From: an uncultured Amaricoccus sp.
GTDB lineage: Bacteria; Pseudomonadota; Alphaproteobacteria; Rhodobacterales; Rhodobacteraceae
Length of the DNA stretch: 10,405 nucleotides
Reading direction: 5' to 3'
Assembly (NCBI RefSeq): GCF_937858865.1
Contig: NZ_CALLYO010000259.1
Span: forward strand, 1-10,405
The stretch's first letter is position 1. Each line of letters begins with the position of its first letter. The notes beneath the pieces were generated by a model that saw only the letters and a list, made by a program, of their open reading frames with translations, was not told the DNA's origin and did no database searches. The translations under genes and the position numbers were made by a program. This document shows positions 1-6,100 of the stretch, piece after piece.

Positions 1-1
1 C

Positions 2-85
2 GGGCTCGACCGGGACCTGGCGCCGCTGCGCACCGACCTCTTCCGGGTGCCGGCGACGGGGCCGGAGCAGCTCGCGCTTTTCTGA
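2..85 (+). CDS. 3' end of an unidentified protein (partial)
   Basis: An open frame enters from the left edge and stops at TGA 83-85, leaving 27 codons. The visible C-terminus runs from GLDRDLAP to the ending PEQLALF. Codon choice is GC-rich at third positions and looks like real coding sequence. I do not recognise the family from this fragment. The gene converges on the MFS gene that ends at 182, and the spacer between them has a 16-bp palindrome that could help end its transcript. No function is assigned. Confidence 0.55.
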   Translation, partial: GLDRDLAPLRTDLFRVPATGPEQLALF

Positions 86-102
86 GGTCCGGGCGCACGG
101 GG

Positions 103-118
103 TGGGCACGCGTGCCCA
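103..118. terminator. Perfect 16-bp palindrome, possible weak terminator
   Basis: The 16 bases are fully self-complementary (TGGGCACG followed by its reverse complement). They can form a 6-bp GC-rich stem with a CGCG loop. Only three T's follow on the plus strand, so as an intrinsic terminator for the gene ending at 85 it is weak. It could equally be a protein-binding site or chance. Confidence 0.25.
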
Positions 119-158
119 TTTGGTCAAGTCATTGAAAAATAAAAGGAATGCTCTTCGG

Positions 159-187
159 CGTTAACCGGATCTTCATGAAGGTTAACG
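159..187 (-). terminator. Inverted repeat over the MFS stop codon, possible terminator
   Basis: CGTTAACC at 159-166 and GGTTAACG at 180-187 are perfect 8-bp arms around a 13-base loop. The loop and right arm contain a second palindrome, CTTCATGAAG (171-180). The right arm includes the TAA stop of the MFS gene (184-182). On the minus strand the stem is followed after about 12 bases by a T-rich run (complement of 134-145), more distant than in a classic intrinsic terminator. It may end the mntR-MFS transcript. An operator is also possible, because GTTAAC with GGATC recurs as a direct repeat. Confidence 0.3.
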
Positions 188-1360
188 GGATCGGCGCGTG
201 GGCGGCGGCCGCGGCGGGTCGGCGCGGGTGGCGGCGAAGGCGACGAGGCTGGCGCCGAGGGCGAAGAGGAAGGAGACGAGGGGCAGCGCGGCGACCGGGG
301 TGCCGCCGGCGAGGAGCTGCGAGCCGAGGGCGGCGCCGGCGGCGATGCCGAGGTTGAAGACGGCGGAGATGAGCGAGGAGGCGAGTTCGGGCGCCGCCGC
401 CGCGCCTTGGAGGATGCGGTTCTGCACCCCGATCACCGCGAGGCTGCCGATCATCCAGACGAGGCCGATGGCGAGGACGCCGATCGGCCACCACCAGGGG
501 GTGGCGAGCCAGGTGACGGCGAAGCAGGCGGCGACCAGCGGATAGCTGAGCGTCAGGCTGGCGACCGGGTAGCGGTCGGCATAGCGGCCGCCGGCGACGA
601 TCCCGAGCCCGCCGAAGACGCCGAAGACGAGAAGGACCGCCGGGAGCCTCGCCTCGGCGATGCCGCCCGTCTCGATGAAATAGGGCGCGATGAAGGTCGA
701 GAGGGTCCAGAAGGCGAGCATGTGCAGGACGATGAGGAGGTAGGCGGTCAGGACCTTCGGCGAGCGCAGCGCCTGCACCTGCGCGGCGAAGCCGCTCTGG
801 GTGTGCGCGGCGCGCGGGGTGACCGGCACGAAGGCGGCGATGGCGGCGAAGGCGAGGACGCCGATGAGCCCGACGAGGACGATGGCCGCGCGCCAGCCCC
901 AGGCGGTGCCGACGGCGGTGCCGAGCGGCACGCCGATGATGTTGGCGACGTTGATGCCGCCGACGATGATGGCGAGCGCCATCCCCTGCCGGCCGGGCGG
1001 CACGATCGAGGTGCCGAGCAGGATGGCGAGGCCGAAGTAGCAGCCGTGCGCCGCCGCGGCCACCGCGCGGCCGAGCATCAGCGTCCAGAAGCCGGGCGCG
1101 GCGGCCGCGATCACATGGCCGAGGACGAAGAGCGCCACCACGGCGAGGAGCGCCGGCTTGCGCGGGAAGCGCGCGGCGACGACGGCCAGCGCCGGACCGA
1201 AGATGGCGACGCTGAGGGCGTAGCCGGTGATGAGGAGGCCGGCGTCGGCGATGCTGACGCCGAGGTCGCCGGCGATGGCCGGCAGCAGGCCCGCCACCAC
1301 GAACTCGGTCGTGCCGATGGCGAAGGCCCCGAGGAGCAGCGAGACGAGGGCGGGATACAT
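182..1360 (-). CDS. MFS transporter, DHA1/AraJ-NepI-like exporter
   Basis: This is a 392-residue inner-membrane protein with about 12 hydrophobic segments, the usual length for a drug:H+ antiporter-1 type major facilitator. The N-terminus carries GTTEFVVAGLLP (about residues 16-27), typical of the AraJ/NepI-like branch. Loop 2-3 has a degenerate motif A (AARFPRKPALL, 62-72) and loop 8-9 has a second copy, GGRYADRYP (257-265). A glycine/proline-rich stretch near 143-157 (GVPLGTAVG..WGWR) fits motif C of antiporters in helix 5. The substrate cannot be read from sequence; sugars, nucleosides or drugs are all known for relatives. The ATG at 1360 lies 18 bases after the mntR stop on the same strand, so the two genes are probably co-transcribed. 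That raises, but does not show, a link to metal homeostasis. No clear Shine-Dalgarno is visible, so translation may depend on coupling. Confidence 0.9.
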   Translation of the reverse strand: MYPALVSLLLGAFAIGTTEFVVAGLLPAIAGDLGVSIADAGLLITGYALSVAIFGPALAVVAARFPRKPALLAVVALFVLGHVIAAAAPGFWTLMLGRAVAAAAHGCYFGLAILLGTSIVPPGRQGMALAIIVGGINVANIIGVPLGTAVGTAWGWRAAIVLVGLIGVLAFAAIAAFVPVTPRAAHTQSGFAAQVQALRSPKVLTAYLLIVLHMLAFWTLSTFIAPYFIETGGIAEARLPAVLLVFGVFGGLGIVAGGRYADRYPVASLTLSYPLVAACFAVTWLATPWWWPIGVLAIGLVWMIGSLAVIGVQNRILQGAAAAPELASSLISAVFNLGIAAGAALGSQLLAGGTPVAALPLVSFLFALGASLVAFAATRADPPRPPPTRRSR

Positions 1361-1378
1361 GCGGGGTCGGGCGGAGCG

Positions 1379-1900
1379 TCAGCCGGTCTCGGCGAGCGCG
1401 CGGCGGAAGGCCGCGAGGGTCTCGGAACTCACGTGGTGCTCGATGCCCTCGGCGTCGATGCGCGCCGTCTCCGGGCTGACCCCGAGCGAGCGCAGGAAGG
1501 CCTCGACCGTCTGGTGGCGCGCGCGGCTCTCGGCGGCGACCGCCCAGCCCGCCTCGGTCAGGAAGACGCCGCGGTAGGGCTTGCGGGTGACGAGGCCGTC
1601 GGCGGCGAGGCGGGAGAGCATCTTGGCGACGGTCGGCTGCGCCACCCCCATGCGGGCGGCGATGTCGACCTGGCGCGCCTCGTTGCCGTCCTCGATCAGG
1701 TCGGCGATGAGCTCGAGATAATCCTCGACCAGCGCGCCGCGCAGCGCCGCGCGCATCTGGCGGAAGCCCTCGGAATGCACCTCGGGCTCGGGCAGCGCCT
1801 CCGCCCCGGGAGCGATCGGGGGAGCCCCCGGGGGAGCTGCCGGGGGAGCCGCCTCGCCCCGGGCCTTCCTGCGTGCGGTGCGGGGATCGGTTCGCGCCAA
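1379..1900 (-). CDS. mntR: Manganese-responsive transcriptional regulator MntR (DtxR family)
   Basis: This 173-residue cytoplasmic metalloregulator represses Mn(II) uptake genes when manganese is plentiful. The winged helix-turn-helix spans about residues 74-112 ([21 protein letters not shown] within it). The metal-binding and dimerisation part follows. All six Mn ligands known from Bacillus subtilis MntR (D8, E11, H77, E99, E102, H103) have counterparts at D60, E63, H129, E151, E154 and H155, a constant offset of 52. HSEGFRQMR and [10 protein letters not shown] closely resemble E. coli MntR. There is no SH3-like third domain. The start is TTG at 1900, supported by AAAGGA about 8 bases upstream and by the absence of an earlier ATG in frame. 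The first 40 or so residues are a basic then Pro/Ala-rich low-complexity extension. The gene diverges from mntH, its expected target, and is followed closely by an MFS gene. Confidence 0.95.
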   Translation of the reverse strand: MARTDPRTARRKARGEAAPPAAPPGAPPIAPGAEALPEPEVHSEGFRQMRAALRGALVEDYLELIADLIEDGNEARQVDIAARMGVAQPTVAKMLSRLAADGLVTRKPYRGVFLTEAGWAVAAESRARHQTVEAFLRSLGVSPETARIDAEGIEHHVSSETLAAFRRALAETG

Positions 1901-2095
1901 GCCCTTGTCCTTTCAGCCTCTCCGCGCGGGTGGCGGCGCGGTGCGCGGAACGTAGCACATGCTCAACAGTATCACACCCCTTGCACCCGATCATCCATCC
2001 AGTCGAGGCAATGCAATATAGCCTATTGCATATTTCCCAGACGGACGCCAGATTGCGAGCATCGCATAACCCCGTGACCGGTCCGAGTTCCCGCC
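1901..2095. promoter_or_regulatory. Divergent mntR-mntH promoter region
   Basis: This gene-free spacer separates the TTG start of mntR from the ATG of mntH and is clearly AT-richer between about 1955 and 2070 than its surroundings. It contains the inverted repeat at 2011-2031. On the minus strand GATACT (1973-1968) is a plausible -10 box for mntR, but no good -35 sits 17 bases upstream of it. For mntH, AT-rich hexamers such as TATATT-like sequence at 2029-2034 overlap the palindrome, again without a convincing -35. I therefore place both promoters here but not to the base. I saw no Mn-sensing riboswitch fold in the roughly 64 bases before the mntH ATG. Confidence 0.6.
2011..2031. promoter_or_regulatory. 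Perfect inverted repeat, probable MntR (or Mur/Fur) operator
   Basis: ATGCAATA (2011-2018) and TATTGCAT (2024-2031) are exact reverse complements separated by five bases (TAGCC). The site lies 64 bp upstream of the mntH start and about 110 bp from mntR, where a Mn-dependent repressor of mntH would bind. Read on the minus strand the centre contains AGGCTAT, as does the E. coli MntR site as I remember it, but the arms differ. Alphaproteobacterial Mur/Fur proteins also control mntH through TGCAA-rich palindromes, so the bound protein is not settled by sequence alone. Confidence 0.65.
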
Positions 2096-3454
2096 ATGTC
2101 CGACATCCCGATGATCCCCGAGCGCCCGCTGGGCATGCCGCAGGCCGCGGCCGGCGAACGGCCGAGCCTTTCCGAGGTGCATGCCTCGGTGGGCGTGCCG
2201 CAGACCGGCCGCTGGTTCATGAAGCTCTTCGCCTTCATGGGCCCGGGCTACATGGTCTCGGTCGGCTACATGGACCCCGGCAACTGGGCGACCGACATCG
2301 CCGGCGGGGCGCAGTTCGGCTACACGCTCCTCTTCGTCATCATGCTGTCGAACCTGATGGCGATCCTGCTGCAGGCGCTCTCGGCGCGGCTCGGCATCGT
2401 CACCGGGCGCGATCTCGCCCAGGCCTGCCGCGCCTACTATCCGAAGCCCGTCGCCTATGCGCTCTGGTTCATCTGCGAGCTCGCCATCATCGCCTGCGAC
2501 CTCGCCGAGGTCATCGGCACGGCGATCGCGCTCAACCTGCTCTTCGGCATCCCGCTGATGTGGGGCGCGATCATCACCGCGCTCGACGCCTTCCTCGTGC
2601 TCTACCTGATGACCAAGGGCTTCCGGGCGCTCGAGGCCTTCATCGTCGCGCTGCTGCTCATCATCTTCGTCTGCTTCGCGATCCAGATCGCCGCCGCCTC
2701 GCCCCCGGTCGCCGCCGTCATGGGCGGGCTCGTGCCCTCGCGCGAGATCGTGACCAACCCGGCCATGCTCTACATCGCCATGGGGATCATCGGCGCCACG
2801 GTGATGCCGCACAATCTCTACCTGCACTCCTCGATCGTGCAGACCCGCGCCTATCCGCGCACCGACGAGGGCAGGCGCGAGGCGATCAAGTGGGCGGTGA
2901 CCGACTCGACGATCGCGCTCATGCTGGCGCTCTTCGTCAACGCCTCGATCCTGATCGTCGCCGCCGTCGCCTTCCACGACACCGGCAACCACGACGTGGC
3001 CGAGATCGAGCGCGCCTACGAGCTGCTCTCGCCGCTGCTCGGGCTCGGCATCGCCTCGATCCTCTTCGCGGTGGCGCTGCTCGCCTCGGGGCTCAACTCG
3101 ACGGTGACGGCGACCCTGGCCGGCCAGATCGTGATGGAGGGCTTCCTGCGCCTGCGCCTGCCGCACTGGGCGCGGCGGCTGATCACCCGCGGCATCGCCA
3201 TCGTCCCGGTCGTGGTGGTGACCGGGATCTACGGCGAGCGCGGGACGACGGATCTCCTCGTGCTCAGCCAGGTGATCCTGTCGATGCAGCTCCCCTTCGC
3301 GGTGATCCCGCTGGTGCAGTTCGTCTCCGACCGCGGCAAGATGGGCCGCTTCGCCATCCCGCGCGGGGTCGCGGCGCTGGCCTGGGCGGTCGCCGGCCTG
3401 ATCGTGGTGCTGAACCTGAAGCTGCTCTGGGACACCTTCGCCGGCTGGCTGTGA
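2096..3454 (+). CDS. mntH: NRAMP-family Mn(II)/divalent metal:H+ symporter MntH
   Basis: This 452-residue inner-membrane protein imports Mn(II), and often Fe(II), driven by protons. Helix 1 has the metal-binding DPGNW motif (residues 60-64) within [15 protein letters not shown]. Helix 6 has MPHNLYLHS (237-245), preceded by IGATV, so the Asp, Asn, Ala and Met that line the NRAMP metal site are all present. About 11 hydrophobic segments and full family length indicate an intact gene. The first 40 residues form a soluble, Pro-rich N-terminal tail. The start is ATG 2096; an in-frame ATG six codons later is possible, and there is no strong Shine-Dalgarno for either. It diverges from mntR and shares the operator-bearing spacer. 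It ends four bases before the convergent DUF2380 gene, with no room for a terminator between them. Confidence 0.97.
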   Translation: MSDIPMIPERPLGMPQAAAGERPSLSEVHASVGVPQTGRWFMKLFAFMGPGYMVSVGYMDPGNWATDIAGGAQFGYTLLFVIMLSNLMAILLQALSARLGIVTGRDLAQACRAYYPKPVAYALWFICELAIIACDLAEVIGTAIALNLLFGIPLMWGAIITALDAFLVLYLMTKGFRALEAFIVALLLIIFVCFAIQIAAASPPVAAVMGGLVPSREIVTNPAMLYIAMGIIGATVMPHNLYLHSSIVQTRAYPRTDEGRREAIKWAVTDSTIALMLALFVNASILIVAAVAFHDTGNHDVAEIERAYELLSPLLGLGIASILFAVALLASGLNSTVTATLAGQIVMEGFLRLRLPHWARRLITRGIAIVPVVVVTGIYGERGTTDLLVLSQVILSMQLPFAVIPLVQFVSDRGKMGRFAIPRGVAALAWAVAGLIVVLNLKLLWDTFAGWL

Positions 3455-3458
3455 GCCG

Positions 3459-3947
3459 TCAGCCCGCCGGCGCGGCGAGGCACGCGCGCAGCACGTCCGC
3501 CGCCGCGAACTCCGCCGCCCGGGTCCAGGCCTCGGCGCTGTCGCCGCGGTAGCTGAAGCGGCGGTCGCAGATCACCTTGTCGGCCGCGAGGTCGAGCAGC
3601 GTGATCCGCACCGCCCCGACCAGCGTGCTCATCTTGTGGATGCCGCCCGCGAGCAGGAGCTCCGCCCCGGCCGCGCGCGTCGCGGCCGCCATCGCCGCGA
3701 AGGGGGTGGTGCGCGGCGTGCAGGCGCAGTCCGGGACGACGACGTCCACCCCGCCGGCGGCGAGCTCGGCGCGCAGCGTCCCGGCGAAGAGCGCGAGGCG
3801 ATCCGCGTGCTCGGCGGTCTGGTCGCGGACCTCGCCGGAGGAGTCGGTGAAGTCGAGGGCGGGAACCGCGACGGCCGGGCCAGCCGCGGCGGGAAGCGCC
3901 AGCGCGAGGGCCGGCAGCGTCGCGAGGAGGATCCGCCGCAGGCTCAC
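3459..3947 (-). CDS. Secreted DUF2380-like protein of unknown function
   Basis: The protein has 162 residues. A short basic start (MSLRR) and a hydrophobic stretch to about residue 22 ending in ALPAAAG look like a Sec signal peptide, so the mature protein should be periplasmic. The mature part (VPALDFTDSSGEVRDQT, then AGTLRAEL and AGAELLLAGGIHKMSTLVG) resembles the DUF2380/DUF3280 family, recognised from pattern only; its biochemical role is not known. Four cysteines (74, 76, 127, 156) remain after signal removal. The chosen start is GTG at 3947, because it overlaps the stop of the upstream methyltransferase as GTGA, a typical translational coupling signal. No ATG lies nearby in frame. It is the last gene of sufE-bmt-DUF2380. 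A periplasmic protein coupled to a cytoplasmic methyltransferase is odd. Confidence 0.75.
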   Translation of the reverse strand: MSLRRILLATLPALALALPAAAGPAVAVPALDFTDSSGEVRDQTAEHADRLALFAGTLRAELAAGGVDVVVPDCACTPRTTPFAAMAAATRAAGAELLLAGGIHKMSTLVGAVRITLLDLAADKVICDRRFSYRGDSAEAWTRAAEFAAADVLRACLAAPAG

Positions 3948-4951
3948 GACCGGCGGCGGCGCCGCTCGCGGCCGGCGGGGGCGCCCTCCGAGCCGTCGGA
4001 GGCGGAGGAGAAGGCGCCGAGCCGCCGCGCGATGGTGTCGAGGTCGGGCGCGGGGCCGCGCGGGGTGCTCTCGAGCGCCGCGCGCATCGCCGCGAGGTGG
4101 GCGGGCGTGGTGCCGCAGCAGCCGCCGATGATCCGCGCGCCGCAGTCGCGGGCGAGGACGGCATAGTCGGCCATCAGCTCCGGCGTGCCGTCGTAGTGGA
4201 TGTGGCCGTCCTTGAACTTGGGGATGCCGGCGTTGCCCTTGGCGATGACCGGAAGGCTCGGGCGGGCGGCGGCGAAGCCGAGGACGGTGCGCAGCAGGTC
4301 GGAGGCCCCTACCCCGCAGTTGGCGCCGAAGGCGAGGGGCGGGTGCGGCAGGCGGCCGACGAGGGCGACCATGTCGGCCGCGGTCAGCCCCATCATGGTG
4401 CGGCCGTTGGTGTCGAAGCTCATCGTGCCGCACCAGGGGGCGCCGGTGCGGGCAATGCCGGCGGCGGCGGCCTCGAACTCCTCGGCCGAGGAAATGGTCT
4501 CGACCCAGAGCAGGTCGACGCCGCCGGCGAGGAGGCCGCGCGCCTGCGCCTCGAAGATGTCGGCGGCCGCGTCGACGCCGAGCGGCCCGAGCGGCGCCAT
4601 GATCTCGCCGGTCGGGCCCATGGAGCCGGCGACGACGACCGGGCGGCCGGCGGCGTCGGCCGCTTCGCGGGCGATCGCGGCGGCGGTGCGGTTGAGCTCG
4701 TGCACCCGGTCGGCGGCGGCGTGGAGCGCGAGGCGGCTCGCGTTGCCGCCGAAGCTGTTGGTGAGGAAGAGGTCGCTGCCGGCGCCGATCGCGCCGTCGT
4801 AGAGGGCGCGCACCTTGCCGGGCTCGGCCTCGTTCCAGAGCTCGGGGGCCTCGCCCGACTCGAGGCCCATGGCGAAGAGGTTGGTGCCGGTGGCGCCGTC
4901 GGCGAGCAGCCAGTCGCGCTCGGCGAGGAGGGTCTCGAGGAGGTTCGCCAT
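3944..4951 (-). CDS. bmt: Zn-dependent homocysteine S-methyltransferase, BHMT-like
   Basis: This 335-residue cytoplasmic enzyme transfers a methyl group to the thiol of homocysteine to give methionine. It has the homocysteine-methyltransferase barrel: DGATGT at 18-23, WNEAEP at 39-44, TNSFGGN at 64-70, and the three zinc cysteines C212 (in GANCGVG) and C278/C279 (in GGCCGTTP). There is no cobalamin or folate domain, so the methyl donor must come from betaine or from a separate corrinoid protein. With a methyl-THF:corrinoid methyltransferase and a corrinoid activator nearby, the homocysteine-side subunit of a split MetH is the likelier role; betaine:homocysteine methyltransferase is the alternative. 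The last residues form an Arg-rich tail (GRERRRRRS) outside the catalytic core. The ATG at 4951 directly follows the sufE stop (TGAATG), and the stop overlaps the next start (GTGA). Confidence 0.9.
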   Translation of the reverse strand: MANLLETLLAERDWLLADGATGTNLFAMGLESGEAPELWNEAEPGKVRALYDGAIGAGSDLFLTNSFGGNASRLALHAAADRVHELNRTAAAIAREAADAAGRPVVVAGSMGPTGEIMAPLGPLGVDAAADIFEAQARGLLAGGVDLLWVETISSAEEFEAAAAGIARTGAPWCGTMSFDTNGRTMMGLTAADMVALVGRLPHPPLAFGANCGVGASDLLRTVLGFAAARPSLPVIAKGNAGIPKFKDGHIHYDGTPELMADYAVLARDCGARIIGGCCGTTPAHLAAMRAALESTPRGPAPDLDTIARRLGAFSSASDGSEGAPAGRERRRRRS

Positions 4952-5383
4952 TCAGGCCCGCTCCAGCGCGCCCTGGGCGATGGCGCGGATGCGCGCCACC
5001 ATCGAGCGCAGCCCGTTCGACCGCTGCGAGGAGAGATGCTCCTCGAGCCCGAGCCGGCCGAGCTCGGCCGCGGCGTCGACGGCGAGGACGGCCTCGGGGC
5101 CGAGGCCGGAATAGAGCGCGTGCAGCACGGCGATCAGCCCGCGGACGATCAGCGCGTCCGAATCGCCCTCGAAGTCGAAGCGCGCGGCGCTGCCGGCGCC
5201 GGCGAGGCGGGGCTGGATCCAGACCTGGCTGGCGCAGCCGTCGACCTTGGTGGCGGGGACCTTCAGCGCCTCGTCCATCGGCGGCATCCCGCGGCCGAGC
5301 TCGATCACGTAGCGGTAGCGGTCCTCCCATTCGTCGAGGAAGGCGAAGTCGGCGGCGATGTCCTCGAAGCGTTCGGTGGCCAT
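4952..5383 (-). CDS. sufE: SufE-family cysteine desulfuration / sulfur acceptor protein
   Basis: This 143-residue cytoplasmic protein belongs to the SufE family, which takes persulfide sulfur from cysteine desulfurase SufS and raises its activity for Fe-S cluster assembly. The acceptor cysteine is C50 in KVDGCASQVW, the family signature. The N-terminal DFAFLDEWEDRYRYVIELGR and the C-terminal half (GLEEHLSSQRSNGLRSMV) also match. Length is normal (about 140). The start is ATG 5383. It is the first gene of a minus-strand operon and its TGA touches the ATG of bmt, so translation is probably coupled. Its usual suf partners are absent, so it may serve general Fe-S assembly. A link to the [2Fe-2S] corrinoid activator encoded nearby is speculation. 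Confidence 0.93.
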   Translation of the reverse strand: MATERFEDIAADFAFLDEWEDRYRYVIELGRGMPPMDEALKVPATKVDGCASQVWIQPRLAGAGSAARFDFEGDSDALIVRGLIAVLHALYSGLGPEAVLAVDAAAELGRLGLEEHLSSQRSNGLRSMVARIRAIAQGALERA

Positions 5384-5475
5384 GCCACCGATCTATGCCT
5401 TCGGGCGGCGCTGGTCCAGTGGGGCCCCGCGTTTCCCCCTTCCCAAGCCCGGCGCGACCGACTATCCGAAGGGGC

Positions 5476-5940
5476 ATGACCGGCGGCGGACCCTTGCGTA
5501 ACGGCTTCATCCTGCTCGCGGCCGCGGCCCTCGCCGCCGGCTGCTCGATGGAGATGCCGGACTTCCTCGGCCGCGAGGGCGGGGGCGGCGGCTTCTACAA
5601 CGTCCGCGGCACGCCGCCGCCCGAGCCGCGCAGCGTGGCGCTGCGCGAGGCGCATCTCGAGCAGGGACTGCACGGGGTCGTCCTGCGGGTGACGGGCGAG
5701 GCGCCGACCCAGGGCTACTATGCGGCGATGCTCCGCCCGGTCGGCGGCGGCGCGCCCGATTCCGCCGGGATCGTGAGCTTCGAGCTCGTGGCCCTGCCGC
5801 CGCCCGGGCCGGAGGCGGTCGGGCCGGCGCGCACCCGGGTCCTGATGGCCGGCGTCTTCCTGCCGACCAAGGCGATCGAGGACCTGCGCGGCTTCCGCGT
5901 CGGCGGCGGCGGCGCGGTCGAGACCCTCCGGCTGCGCTGA
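5476..5940 (+). CDS. Small hypothetical lipoprotein
   Basis: This 154-residue protein has a short N-terminus, a hydrophobic stretch (about residues 11-21, FILLAAAALAA) and C23 in LAAGC, which reads as a lipoprotein signal with acylated C23. The -3 position is Ala with Leu at -4, a slightly relaxed lipobox. After a Gly-rich linker the body (GLHGVVLRVTGEAPTQGYYAAMLRP, FELVAL, TRVLMAGVFLPTKAIEDLRGFRV) looks like a small beta-rich domain, and it ends in a polar tail. I do not recognise a named family. The frame stays open upstream to an ATG at 5395, but that would bury the signal peptide behind 27 residues. ATG 5476 is preferred; TTG 5494 is also possible. It diverges from sufE across about 90 bp and converges on the tRNA-Gly gene. 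Confidence 0.75.
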   Translation: MTGGGPLRNGFILLAAAALAAGCSMEMPDFLGREGGGGGFYNVRGTPPPEPRSVALREAHLEQGLHGVVLRVTGEAPTQGYYAAMLRPVGGGAPDSAGIVSFELVALPPPGPEAVGPARTRVLMAGVFLPTKAIEDLRGFRVGGGGAVETLRLR

Positions 5941-5986
5941 GGCCTCAGCCGCGCGCGGCGCGATCCCGGCCGGCGACGCGGGGGCG

Positions 5987-6060
5987 TGGAGCGGGTGAAG
6001 GGAATCGAACCCTCGTCACTTGCTTGGGAAGCAAATGCTCTACCATTGAGCTACACCCGC
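5987..6060 (-). tRNA. tRNA-Gly (anticodon CCC)
   Basis: The minus strand from 6060 folds as a full cloverleaf. The acceptor stem GCGGGTG pairs with CACCCGC. The D-stem is GCTC/GAGC, the anticodon stem TTTGC/GCAAG (one G-U pair) and the anticodon loop TTCCCAA. The T-stem is GAGGG/CCCTT (one G-U pair) with loop TTCGATT. The anticodon CCC reads GGG (glycine), and the discriminator base is U, as expected for bacterial tRNA-Gly. CCA is encoded (5989-5987), giving 74 nt in all. It lies 36 bp downstream of the corrinoid-activator gene on the same strand and has its own promoter. Confidence 0.97.
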
Positions 6061-6071
6061 GCACGCCCAGA

Positions 6072-6100
6072 CTGATAGGGCGGCGACGGGAGCAGGTCAA
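6072..6100 (-). promoter_or_regulatory. Sigma70-type promoter of tRNA-Gly(CCC)
   Basis: On the minus strand TTGACC (6100-6095) is followed by exactly 17 bases and TATCAG (6077-6072). This is close to the housekeeping consensus and well spaced. Transcription would start near 6065, about five bases before the mature tRNA 5' end at 6060. The -35 box includes the TGA stop of the corrinoid-activator gene (6099-6097), so promoter and coding end overlap. Confidence 0.7.

Noticed and set aside
129..1994. Long minus-strand open frame of 621 codons over the MFS and mntR genes
   Set aside because: Its product is an Arg/Pro/Ala run without domains. It is a shadow of the two real genes in another frame, caused by high GC at third positions.
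407..2077. Plus-strand open frame of 556 codons antisense to MFS/mntR
   Set aside because: The Glu/Asp/Arg/Gly-rich product has no recognisable fold, and the opposite strand encodes two clear families with intact motifs.
3455..3458. Bidirectional terminator between mntH and the DUF2380 gene
   Set aside because: Only four bases separate the convergent stops, and no stem with a T-run was seen nearby.
1873..3552. Plus-strand open frame overlapping mntH in another frame
   Set aside because: Arg-rich low-complexity translation; mntH in the true frame has full NRAMP motifs.
5384..5475. SAM or cobalamin riboswitch upstream of sufE-bmt
   Set aside because: The 92-bp spacer is too short and shows neither the B12-box nor a SAM-aptamer pattern. 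Weak promoter-like hexamers only; none could be assigned.
3459..5510. One 683-residue minus-strand fusion protein ending in the DUF2380 domain
   Set aside because: Only its last 162 residues look like protein. The rest is an out-of-frame reading of bmt and sufE. The GTG at 3947 overlapping the bmt stop gives a sensible start and signal peptide.
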